From Methanoregula sp. (GTDB lineage Archaea; Halobacteriota; Methanomicrobia; Methanomicrobiales; Methanospirillaceae), in assembly GCA_003136075.1 (NCBI GenBank), contig PNBP01000039.1, positions 26,374 through 32,460 on the forward strand: a stretch of DNA of 6,087 nucleotides, read 5' to 3'. The notes beneath the pieces are model-generated. The model made no database searches. It was given only the letters and a program-made list of their open reading frames with translations, and had not been told where the DNA came from. The translations under genes and the position numbers were made by a program. This document shows, piece by piece, positions 1-5,206 of this stretch (positions are counted from its first letter, which is position 1; each line of letters begins with the position of its first letter).

Positions 1-2
1 TG

Positions 3-437
3 CCGTCTTTCCTTTCCCTCACGATCGGCATCCCATTCTGCATCTACAAGGCACTCTTCGGGCTTGCTGCCATTCGCGTAGGAACGCCATCGAATTTTCC
101 CCTTGCCGTCTTTGGGTGGATCGTCGTCGCATGGGCAGGCATCGATCTCATCATGAATACAGAACGGGCGGTCTTTGATATCATCCATGAACCGGACCGG
201 CTCGAATACTGCACCCTTGCCTTGATCGGGAGAATCGTCAAAAAACCCATGCTCTTCCTTGCGATTGATACCCTGATCTCATTTGCCCTCATCTGTTTCA
301 TGCTCTGGTCAGGCTGGATCACCCGCCTCACCGTGACGGAATCCTGGCTTTGGTATGCGGGAACAACCTTAAACCTCATCAGCCTCTCGATTGTGTCAAT
401 CTATAACGAATACAAAAGATCTGAGAATCGGGCATAA
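3..437 (+). CDS. Integral membrane protein of unknown function, 5'-truncated by the window edge
   Basis: The reading frame is open from the first full codon at position 3 to a TAA at 435-437, giving 144 residues with no start needed, so the true start lies outside the window. An internal ATG at 153 exists, but the sequence before it is equally hydrophobic and reads as protein, so it is probably not the start. About four membrane segments are visible: roughly residues 3-25, 33-51, 81-104 and 113-132. A charged loop (ERAVFDIIHEPDRLEY) sits between the second and third, and the tail is basic (YNEYKRSENRA). I see no catalytic motif and name no function. It resembles a membrane protein I associate with methanogen genomes, from recall only. 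It converges with the hydrolase downstream. Confidence 0.8.
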   Translation, partial: PSFLSLTIGIPFCIYKALFGLAAIRVGTPSNFPLAVFGWIVVAWAGIDLIMNTERAVFDIIHEPDRLEYCTLALIGRIVKKPMLFLAIDTLISFALICFMLWSGWITRLTVTESWLWYAGTTLNLISLSIVSIYNEYKRSENRA

Positions 438-475
438 ACAAAAAAAGGAATTATTCGGCCGGAATAAAAAAAAAT
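438..475 (-). terminator. Probable terminator of the minus-strand hydrolase gene
   Basis: On the minus strand a T9 run (474-466) overlaps one arm of a hairpin at 451-467 (6-bp stem, 5-nt loop of GGCCG), and a T7 run follows at 446-440. Archaeal terminators are usually T-tracts, so this fits 3' end formation for the gene ending at 573, about 100 nt upstream on that strand. The plus strand is A-rich here, so it is less suited to the membrane-protein gene. No other structure stands out in the 135-bp convergent gap. Confidence 0.45.
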
Positions 476-572
476 ACGAGAATATCCAGAAGTTGTTCTT
501 GATGCCGATCGCAGCAATAATCGGTTAGAATGTTCCTTTGTCGAGTGATGGGATGGGAAACGGTATACTCAT

Positions 573-1385
573 TTAAGGTGTTTTGCCGGAAAAACTGAGC
601 AGGTGATCCATCACCCGGTTCATGACTTCTGGATTCCGTGGCAGTTTGATATGGCAGTACTGGTCCCCACATGAATTGAGCACTGCGGGATCGGCAGGGA
701 GGATCTCCACCGCAGCACCGGGGATGATGGATTCCGAATGCGACACTATACCGTCCCCCGCACAGGTTTGGCGCCAGCTGCCATGACCGTCAGATTCCCA
801 GGTCTTGCCCTCAAAGCACGGGAAAAATCCGGGCGCGTCTGACAGGTTTGCGGCAAGGATCAACTGGTACCTGATATCCCTGCGAGTTCCTGCCGCCGCA
901 AGCGTCCTCATGGTCGTACTCCCCGGCCGGAATTCCTGCACGATAATATCGTCAGCTGGGTTGTAGCCCTCAGGGACAAATACATTGGTGAGACGGGCAA
1001 TGATTTTTGAACCATATACCGGGTGATTGAAGAGTTCGGCCATGGCAGACCCGTTATTGGGTGGCCCGATAGCGATGAGCTGCCTCACCCGCTCATGCCG
1101 GGTTTTTCCATCCAGCACTTCGAGCATGTACCGGGCAATACCACCCCCCATCGAGTGGCAGACGATATCAATCTGGCCCGTATATCCCGTTTCATTCCGC
1201 TTCATGCAGATGTATTCCTGCAATACAGCGGCGATCTCCTCGACAGATGCACCACTCATGGGGGTGTGATCAAAGTTCCCAAACGGGATCCCCTCGTGGC
1301 TGAGTCGTGGAATGAGCCGGTTCCAGATGCCGGGATGGCTTCGCCAGCCATGAACGAGAACAACCGGAACCTTCTGGGGCATCAT
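573..1385 (-). CDS. Alpha/beta-hydrolase fold lipase/esterase
   Basis: A 270-residue alpha/beta hydrolase, probably a cytoplasmic carboxylesterase or lipase acting on an unknown ester. After strand VPVVLVHG comes the oxyanion-hole HGW (residues 12-14). The nucleophile elbow is CHSMGG with Ser78; Cys replaces the first Gly of the usual GxSxG. GPPNNGS (107-113) matches the loop seen in triacylglycerol-lipase relatives. The acid is likely Asp211 in GDGIVS, and the general base His245 in CHIKLPRNPEV, so the triad is complete in the expected order. There is no signal peptide or membrane segment. Two ATGs (1385 and 1382) are adjacent; I take the first. No Shine-Dalgarno site is seen, and an A/T-rich box about 31 bp upstream suggests a nearly leaderless mRNA. 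Cys190, 208, 239 and 244 could form disulfides or bind metal, which is speculation. The fold is certain, the substrate is not. Confidence 0.88.
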   Translation of the reverse strand: MMPQKVPVVLVHGWRSHPGIWNRLIPRLSHEGIPFGNFDHTPMSGASVEEIAAVLQEYICMKRNETGYTGQIDIVCHSMGGGIARYMLEVLDGKTRHERVRQLIAIGPPNNGSAMAELFNHPVYGSKIIARLTNVFVPEGYNPADDIIVQEFRPGSTTMRTLAAAGTRRDIRYQLILAANLSDAPGFFPCFEGKTWESDGHGSWRQTCAGDGIVSHSESIIPGAAVEILPADPAVLNSCGDQYCHIKLPRNPEVMNRVMDHLLSFSGKTP

Positions 1386-1410
1386 TATAGTAAAATTGGT
1401 GAGAACGAAG

Positions 1411-1422
1411 CATAGTTTTTTT
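1411..1422 (-). promoter_or_regulatory. Candidate TATA box for the hydrolase gene
   Basis: The minus strand reads AAAAAACTATG here, centred about 31 bp before the ATG at 1385. With the usual archaeal spacing of about 25 bp, transcription would begin around 1390, leaving a leader of about 5 nt. This agrees with the lack of a ribosome-binding site but is a weak match to the box A consensus. Confidence 0.3.
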
Positions 1423-1589
1423 GGAGAGCGGTGTTGTTGTAAATTGACCTAATCGTACTCCTGAATCAGCGCCGGACGAGCATCCTGCCAGTAACAAACT
1501 CCACATTGCGTTGAACAGGTAACAAGAATTCATCAATCCATTGTTGTTCCATTCTAAGATGGATTTCATGTAGAGTAAAACCAGGCAGA

Positions 1590-1600
1590 AACAAATAAGT
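1590..1600 (+). promoter_or_regulatory. Candidate TATA box for the DUF349-like gene
   Basis: AACAAATAAGT lies about 38 bp before the ATG at 1633, which would put transcription start near 1620 and a leader of about 12 nt. The rest of the 247-bp divergent spacer (1386-1632) holds only a loose 7-bp inverted repeat (AATCCAT at 1535-1541, ATGGATT at 1559-1565) and no gene I can support. Confidence 0.3.
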
Positions 1601-1632
1601 CGATCAATAACCGGTGAACATAGAGAAGCTCC

Positions 1633-2433
1633 ATGAAACCCGAAGATGATCCCTGGCTGAAAAATGCCCATAAAAATGCAGAACACCTGGCAGGAGAGAT
1701 CAAAAAACTGTCATCATTAACCGGTCCAATCCGGTCAAACCTCCCGATCATCACCAAGTATCAGGATTTCTGGAACAAAGCAAAACAGGTTACCGGGTTA
1801 TTCAAAGAACTTAAACCGCTGGCTCACGATGACCGGGAGCTGCTCTGGGAGCAGTTCAACAACCTGTGCCGGGAAGTAAAGGAGAAACAGAAATCGGAAT
1901 ACGGGACTCTGGAATCCGTATCCCGTGGTCATTTTGAGGAAATTATGAAACAGGTAGAACTGGCCCAGATCCCGGCTGCTTCACCATCCCGGGATATCTA
2001 CGGGCTGGTGGAACGTGGGCAGGCACTAAAAACTGCCGGTGAATTACTGGGGAAATACAAGCATGAGATGCTGGCAAAACACAAAAAAACCTGTTTTGAT
2101 CGCATCCAGAAGATCCGCACAATTCACGCTGCCTTGTGGGATACGCTCAACGCAGAAAAACCGCATCCGAAAGCAGAAAATGTATCCCGCGTCCAGAAGA
2201 ATCTTGAACTCAATAGTGAGCGGTACCGGAAAGCAGCCGTTGCCCTTGAAAATTTCCAGCTCAGTGCAGCGCATATACGCAGATTTCTTGCCACCAGCGA
2301 CAATCCGGAGAAGATTGCACGGGCAACCGCCCAGTTAGCGGAAACGGAACGACGGATAAACGATATCAAAGAAGGGATACAGAATTTCGAGAAATGGATT
2401 GAGGAAGACGAACGGACCCTGAAAGGGGAGTAA
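1633..2433 (+). CDS. Helical, charged DUF349-like protein
   Basis: A 266-residue soluble protein with no signal peptide, rich in Lys/Glu and predicted almost wholly alpha-helical. Residues 47-90 contain FKELKPLAHDDRELLWEQF, which has the shape of a DUF349 repeat: a tryptophan or aromatic start, a Pro turn, then a D/E-rich LWxxF helix. A weaker similar segment may lie at about 128-176, ending in ALWDTLNAEK. The C-terminal part (about 223-264) is heptad-like and ends in EKWIEEDERTL, as DUF349 proteins often do. DUF349 has no firmly known biochemical role that I can apply here. The ATG at 1633 is the earliest possible start, because an in-frame TAG lies at 1621-1623. A GGTGA at 1613-1617 is 15 nt away, too far for a good ribosome site. 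The gene stands alone between a divergent and a convergent neighbour. The gene call is firm; the family is moderate, and a generic coiled-coil protein is the alternative. Confidence 0.72.
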   Translation: MKPEDDPWLKNAHKNAEHLAGEIKKLSSLTGPIRSNLPIITKYQDFWNKAKQVTGLFKELKPLAHDDRELLWEQFNNLCREVKEKQKSEYGTLESVSRGHFEEIMKQVELAQIPAASPSRDIYGLVERGQALKTAGELLGKYKHEMLAKHKKTCFDRIQKIRTIHAALWDTLNAEKPHPKAENVSRVQKNLELNSERYRKAAVALENFQLSAAHIRRFLATSDNPEKIARATAQLAETERRINDIKEGIQNFEKWIEEDERTLKGE

Positions 2434-2436
2434 GAA

Positions 2437-2449
2437 CTCTTTTTTTGTC
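2437..2449 (+). terminator. T-tract terminator after the DUF349-like gene
   Basis: A CTC followed by a T7 run (2440-2446) begins only 6 nt after the TAA at 2431-2433. This is a typical archaeal oligo-T termination signal. No comparable T-run appears on the minus strand in the 100-bp convergent gap, so the end of the opposing gene is not marked. Confidence 0.5.
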
Positions 2450-2533
2450 GGCTTCATCAGTTATCGCACCATCTGAAGTTTGCGGAACACCCCCTTCATA
2501 TGATCCCGTAATTTTGTTTTTGGTGAATGTACA

Positions 2534-3346
2534 TCACGTCAGGCCCGGCGCATTCCTGAACCCCCGCTTCTTCAACCGGGCCAGATAGACGTATATCGCC
2601 AGTTCGCCATCCGAAGTGAGCTGATACAGGTTTTCCTGCTTATTCTCCGGGTCGGTATCCCCATGGATAAGGTTCCATCCGGCCAGCGTCAATAATAAAC
2701 GGGAGAATGCTGCCGGAGAAAGTTCGGTTCTGTTTGGGTCTTCGCTCTTGTCATAAGCGGATATCTGCCAGGTTCTTGTCTCGTTGAACAGGGTCTCTTT
2801 TGGAACCAGCGTACTTGTTTTCTTCCCGGTTTCCTGTCCACGGAAGAGGATGGTGAGGATTATGAGGTTATACGGGTTTGACAGGAGATCCTGTTGAGGA
2901 AATGCCGGAACAGGAACCCGCCGCAGGGGAGAATTGCCGAATGCATAATAGGAATTACCCCCTAACCAGAGCGACATCGAGAACAAGCCAAGCGAGAGGC
3001 GTTTTGACCCGGCGGAGATGTCAAATGAATACCGTGCATCCTGATGGTCGCTGAATATCCCCAGCACCGGATCACGGATTGCATCAAACGTTGCCGCATC
3101 GATGCAGACCAGTGCGCAGGAAATATTCCGGGAGAGAGAGATGGTGTTCACCGCATCAATTGCGTCGCGGATGGCGCACTTCCACATTCTTTTCTTGATA
3201 TCGTCCCGGGCTGAGTTGGTATAGACCTCTTTCTCGGCAAAGATGAACGTGTGCGTGACAGTCCGGAGATCCTTAAGAACGGCAGGATATGTTTTGTGGA
3301 TATTGTCACCCGCACTGATGATGTGGATGTGTTCCTGCAGATCCAT
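2534..3346 (-). CDS. CARF-like domain with C-terminal winged helix, likely nucleotide-sensing transcription regulator
   Basis: A 270-residue protein with two parts. Residues 5-137 follow a Rossmann-like CARF layout. Strand HIHIISAGDN carries a loop (11-15), and THTFIFAEK and SCALVCID are further strands. The motif FDISAGSKRLSLGL (108-121, key Ser111, Gly113, Ser114, Lys115) matches the TGGTK-type ligand loop of CARF proteins. Residues about 155-262 look like a winged helix-turn-helix: LSPAAFSRLLLTLAGWNLI is the recognition region and ENLYQLTSDGELAIYVYL the wing and last helix. Known relatives include Csa3-type regulators and the haloarchaeal HFX_2341/DUF6293 group. CARF domains bind cyclic oligoadenylates or related nucleotides, so ligand-controlled DNA binding is inferred. 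No nuclease motif is seen. The ATG at 3346 follows a clear TATA box by 24 bp, indicating a leaderless mRNA. No CRISPR array or cas gene is nearby. Confidence 0.78.
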   Translation of the reverse strand: MDLQEHIHIISAGDNIHKTYPAVLKDLRTVTHTFIFAEKEVYTNSARDDIKKRMWKCAIRDAIDAVNTISLSRNISCALVCIDAATFDAIRDPVLGIFSDHQDARYSFDISAGSKRLSLGLFSMSLWLGGNSYYAFGNSPLRRVPVPAFPQQDLLSNPYNLIILTILFRGQETGKKTSTLVPKETLFNETRTWQISAYDKSEDPNRTELSPAAFSRLLLTLAGWNLIHGDTDPENKQENLYQLTSDGELAIYVYLARLKKRGFRNAPGLT

Positions 3347-3366
3347 GATTACAATCAGGAACCGGA

Positions 3367-3373
3367 TTATAAA
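3367..3373 (-). promoter_or_regulatory. TATA box giving a leaderless mRNA for the CARF-like regulator
   Basis: The minus strand reads CCCTTTATAATCC, a good archaeal box A centred near 3370. The ATG at 3346 is 24 bp away, so transcription should begin at or next to the start codon. This shows that the regulator has its own promoter and need not depend on read-through from the cysteine-cluster gene upstream. Confidence 0.55.
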
Positions 3374-3384
3374 GGGTTGTTCGT

Positions 3385-3392
3385 GGTTAACC
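3385..3392. promoter_or_regulatory. Palindrome GGTTAACC upstream of the regulator's TATA box
   Basis: A perfect 8-bp palindrome sits about 12 bp upstream of the TATA box of the CARF-like gene, where a regulator could touch the transcription complex. A partial half (GGGTTG, 3374-3379) lies beside it. A short palindrome can arise by chance, so autoregulation is only a possibility. Confidence 0.2.
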
Positions 3393-3395
3393 TGC

Positions 3396-3420
3396 TAAAA
3401 ATACTGCTTATCTGCAAAAA
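3396..3420 (-). terminator. Oligo-T candidates after the cysteine-cluster gene
   Basis: On the minus strand two T5 runs (3420-3416 and 3400-3396) occur 47-71 nt past the stop codon at 3467. They are short, but they lie where the dCMP deaminase/cysteine-cluster transcript would end before the regulator's own promoter. Confidence 0.3.
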
Positions 3421-3466
3421 GGCCGAAACATACCTTGAGCACGCGCACAATAATAATGATGAAATG

Positions 3467-3967
3467 TCACTCCACCCGGTATCCCTTCTCCAGAAGGTAT
3501 CTGCCGAGTCGTTCCTCGGCGTCCGGCACCGATTCAGGAATATGTTTCTTCGCTTCTCCCCATACGAGCCGCAAGCCGGCATCATCCGAGTGCAGCGCCA
3601 GCGTCCCGGTTACCGTTCCCAAAAAATTACCGGCCGCGTCCGACACTCTTATTACGACGCACCGATAGAACTTGCACTGGACGGGGCTGTCCCGGTGGAT
3701 CGTGCACCGGAGAAGGTTGCCATCCGGGCGGAGAAACCTGCAGGCTGACGGGTGCTGGTCTGGAAAAGTTGTGTCTGAAAAAATCTCCCGTTTGTCCTCA
3801 TCAATACTGGCGAGAAAATGGGTATCGGTCGACACCGAGCAGCACGCAAATTCAAACTGGCCGATCTGGCGCTCGATTGCGATATAATCGCCCATATACA
3901 TGCAACAGGTTCCGCACTGGCGGCAGGTAAAGGTCATAGAGATCAGAACGTGGAGGTTTTCCTGCAT
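3467..3967 (-). CDS. YkgJ-type CxxCxxCC cysteine-cluster protein (putative Zn/Fe chelating)
   Basis: A 166-residue protein carrying the CxxCxxCC signature, CRQCGTCC, at Cys15, 18, 21 and 22. Further cysteines at 76, 88, 98 and 103 lie in SACRFLRPDGNLLRCTIH and PVQCKFYRC. This pattern is that of the YkgJ/UPF0153 family (PF03692), described as a putative zinc- or iron-chelating domain; the molecular function is unknown. RCTIHRDSPVQC resembles the family's typical C-x-I-(Y/H)-x-x-RP-x-x-C region, with Ser-Pro here. The longest start is ATG 3967, just after an in-frame TGA. A second ATG at 3937 gives MTFTCRQCGTCC, which looks more like usual family N-termini. Neither has a Shine-Dalgarno site, so the start is open. 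It follows the dCMP deaminase gene by 37 nt (67 nt for the shorter start) with no evident promoter between them, suggesting one transcript. Confidence 0.85.
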   Translation of the reverse strand: MQENLHVLISMTFTCRQCGTCCMYMGDYIAIERQIGQFEFACCSVSTDTHFLASIDEDKREIFSDTTFPDQHPSACRFLRPDGNLLRCTIHRDSPVQCKFYRCVVIRVSDAAGNFLGTVTGTLALHSDDAGLRLVWGEAKKHIPESVPDAEERLGRYLLEKGYRVE

Positions 3968-4004
3968 TAATCAGAGAAAGGAACAGGGAAGACGGTGACG
4001 CACA

Positions 4005-4490
4005 TCAGTGCATATCTTCCCCAAGAGATTCCCGGCTCCGCATCTGGTAGAGCACCATCGGGTCCATCTCGCGATATTCGCTTGGCGCCGTTCTCATAAT
4101 TACATTCGTGATCCCGCTGTTGACGATCATCTTCGAGCACAAAAAACACGGCCAGATCTGGGTCAGCTCTTCGGTCTCGACATCAAACCCCGCAAGATAA
4201 AGAGTACATCCCCGCGCCTGCTTACCTGCCTGGAGCAGTGCGTTCATTTCCGCATGGACGCTTCGGCACCGCTCGTAGTTGGAGCCCGACGGGATATTGT
4301 GCTCTTTTCTCCAGCACCGGTTCAGTTCTGTACAGTCCATCTGTTTACGGGGGGCTCCGGTATAGCCGGTAGAGACGATCGTATTGTATTCATCGACGAT
4401 GATAGCGCCGAAATTGCGCCGCAGGCAGGTACCCTGGTGGGCACACCGCAGCGCAAGGTCAAGGAAGTAATGGTGCCTGTTCGTTCGCAT
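4005..4490 (-). CDS. dCMP deaminase family protein
   Basis: A 161-residue zinc deaminase expected to convert dCMP to dUMP and ammonia, feeding thymidylate synthesis in the cytoplasm. HAEMNALL gives zinc ligand His79 and proton shuttle Glu81. PCFLCSK gives zinc ligands Cys115 and Cys118. TCLRRNFGAIIVDE (21-34) and GYTGAP (42-47, usually GYNGxP) are typical of dCMP/ComEB-type deaminases rather than cytidine deaminases. Extra cysteines at 53, 59 and 75 sit in the insert before HAE, as in deaminases with a second metal site. Length is normal for the family. A TATA-like box 30 bp before ATG 4490, with no Shine-Dalgarno site, suggests a nearly leaderless mRNA. The frame is open upstream of 4490 but has no ATG, GTG or TTG start. 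It is the first gene of a probable pair with the cysteine-cluster gene. The family is firm; dCMP as substrate is inferred. Confidence 0.92.
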   Translation of the reverse strand: MRTNRHHYFLDLALRCAHQGTCLRRNFGAIIVDEYNTIVSTGYTGAPRKQMDCTELNRCWRKEHNIPSGSNYERCRSVHAEMNALLQAGKQARGCTLYLAGFDVETEELTQIWPCFLCSKMIVNSGITNVIMRTAPSEYREMDPMVLYQMRSRESLGEDMH

Positions 4491-4516
4491 CTTAAGGAAA
4501 ATATTGCAGACGCCGG

Positions 4517-4523
4517 TATTAAA
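4517..4523 (-). promoter_or_regulatory. TATA box of the dCMP deaminase gene
   Basis: The minus strand reads CTCTTTAATACC, centred about 30 bp before the ATG at 4490. Transcription would start around 4494-4496, so the leader would be 4-6 nt, consistent with no ribosome-binding site. Confidence 0.45.
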
Positions 4524-4549
4524 GAGGTGTGGTTTGACCTGACACTCAT

Positions 4550-4569
4550 TAAAAAGAGGCCTCCTTTTA
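4550..4569. repeat. 20-bp near-perfect palindrome around GAGGCCTC
   Basis: A perfect core GAGGCCTC (4556-4563) is flanked by matching A- and T-runs, with a single mismatched pair (4555/4564) over 20 bp. It lies about 27 bp upstream of the deaminase TATA box, so it may be an operator for that gene. Alternatively, read on the minus strand it is a hairpin ending in T5 and could terminate the DUF1294 transcript, whose stop is about 110 nt away with no closer T-run. The sequence alone does not decide between the two. Confidence 0.4.
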
Positions 4570-4679
4570 TTACCAACAACCGACCAGAGTTCTTTTCCCG
4601 TACCCGGCTAAGGGGGTACATTTTCCGGGCAGGATCCATGAACCCGAATTAATTTTTTAGAGAGCCATAGACGTTTGTA

Positions 4680-4967
4680 TTATGTTAGGTTCAATTCCAT
4701 CGCAGCGAGATAGACCATCACCGCGATATGCAAAATGAGAAAAAGGGGCACAAGGTAAAACTTAATCTTCCGGGTTTTATGCCGGAACATCAGCATCGCC
4801 CCATACGCACCAAACGGCCCAAGAAATGCCAGGACAAGCAATGTGCCTTCAAAAATCCGCCACCCGCTGTTTTGCGCCTTATGTTTGTCATATGCAAAGG
4901 CAAGGAATGCAGTACTGTTGATTATGATATAGAATGCGAGGACCAGAACAAAAATTGATGAATCCAT
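4680..4967 (-). CDS. DUF1294 family small membrane protein
   Basis: A 95-residue membrane protein with the DUF1294 pattern. An N-terminal membrane segment (about 5-24) is followed by AYDKHKAQNSGWRIFE, with family residues Asp27, Lys28, Ala31, Trp36, Arg37, Ile38 and Glu40. A second segment (about 42-60) is followed by FRHKTRKIKF (Arg62, His63, Lys64, Thr65, Phe70), and a third segment spans about 72-90. Function is unknown for the family. The frame extends upstream to an ATG at 5021, but that start lies on the far side of the TATA box at 5001-5008 and adds a non-hydrophobic stretch unlike the family. ATG 4967 opens directly into the conserved first helix, so I choose it. No Shine-Dalgarno site is seen. 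It is divergent from the small ORF at 5053. Confidence 0.85.
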   Translation of the reverse strand: MDSSIFVLVLAFYIIINSTAFLAFAYDKHKAQNSGWRIFEGTLLVLAFLGPFGAYGAMLMFRHKTRKIKFYLVPLFLILHIAVMVYLAAMELNLT

Positions 4968-4998
4968 GATGCATCTGAATTGGAGATTATATGACCGT

Positions 4999-5010
4999 GG
5001 ATATATAACC
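4999..5010. promoter_or_regulatory. Near-symmetric TATA box shared by two divergent genes
   Basis: GGATATATAACC reads as GGTTATATATCC on the other strand, a good box A both ways. On the minus strand it lies about 38 bp before the DUF1294 ATG (4967), predicting a start near 4979. On the plus strand it lies about 48 bp before the small ORF at 5053, predicting a start near 5031. A second A/T-rich box at 4986-4993 could serve instead on either strand. Confidence 0.45.
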
Positions 5011-5052
5011 TCATCACACACGCCTTTGACAAGAACGATTAAAGATTTCAGG

Positions 5053-5175
5053 ATGAAAGATAACGCCCCCGTTACCGTACCAGTCGTTCAGGAGGCACCG
5101 GATATTCCCGGTGAGATGGAGGTGGGGGCAGGGAAATGCGCATTCAACACCTGTTTGCATGAAGAATGCAAATAA
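5053..5175 (+). CDS. Candidate 40-residue small protein with a Cys/His C-terminus
   Basis: An ORF of 40 codons from ATG 5053 to TAA 5173-5175. The N-terminal half is Pro/Val-rich and acidic (VPVVQEAPDIPGEMEV). The end, KCAFNTCLHEECK, places Cys29, Cys34, His36 and Cys39 close together, as in small metal-binding sites. I do not recognise the protein. Support comes from context: a TATA box about 48 bp upstream, codon choice like the neighbours (GCC, ACC, GTC, CAG, CCG), and a hairpin plus T7 terminator beginning right after the stop. Without it, 4968-5196 would be a 229-bp gap with a promoter and terminator but no product. The frame extends upstream to ATG 4966, but that would cross the TATA box. 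No Shine-Dalgarno site is clear (CAGG abuts the ATG). A non-coding RNA from the same unit is the alternative. Confidence 0.45.
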   Translation: MKDNAPVTVPVVQEAPDIPGEMEVGAGKCAFNTCLHEECK

Positions 5176-5206
5176 CCGGGATTGCCGGAAAAAAATTTAT
5201 TTTTTT
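5176..5206. terminator. Bidirectional terminator between convergent genes
   Basis: On the plus strand CCGG-5 nt-CCGG (5176-5188) is followed by A7, TTTA and T7 (5200-5206). The A7 (5189-5195) gives a T7 on the minus strand directly after the stop codon at 5197-5199. The same element can therefore end both the small ORF and the DUF6125-like gene, whose last lysine codons and stop lie within it. Confidence 0.55.

Noticed and set aside
451..672. Minus-strand ORF of 73 codons over the 3' end of the hydrolase
   Set aside because: It is out of frame within the hydrolase C-terminus and runs through the terminator-like T-tracts.
1023..1415. Plus-strand ORF of 130 codons opposite the hydrolase
   Set aside because: It is an antisense shadow of the hydrolase, which has a full catalytic triad; the antisense product has no recognisable motif.
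1270..1533. Minus-strand frame starting MNSCYLFNAM and containing LLLAGCSSG, which looks like a lipoprotein signal peptide and lipobox (Cys codon near 1482)
   Set aside because: The frame runs out of phase through the first 116 nt of the well-supported hydrolase, has no domain after the lipobox, and shows no promoter or ribosome site. It could be a decayed remnant, but I cannot support a gene or pseudogene.
1535..1565. Inverted repeat AATCCAT / ATGGATT with a 17-nt loop in the divergent spacer
   Set aside because: Seven base pairs with a long A/T-rich loop is expected by chance, and it does not line up with either promoter.
3251..3748. Plus-strand ORF of 165 codons spanning the CARF-like start and the cysteine-cluster gene
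   Set aside because: It covers parts of two supported minus-strand genes and their promoter and has no domain features.
4008..4652. Plus-strand ORF of 214 codons, longer than the deaminase opposite it
   Set aside because: It is antisense to a clear dCMP deaminase with all zinc motifs. The composition (many Arg, Pro, His) is typical of antisense frames.
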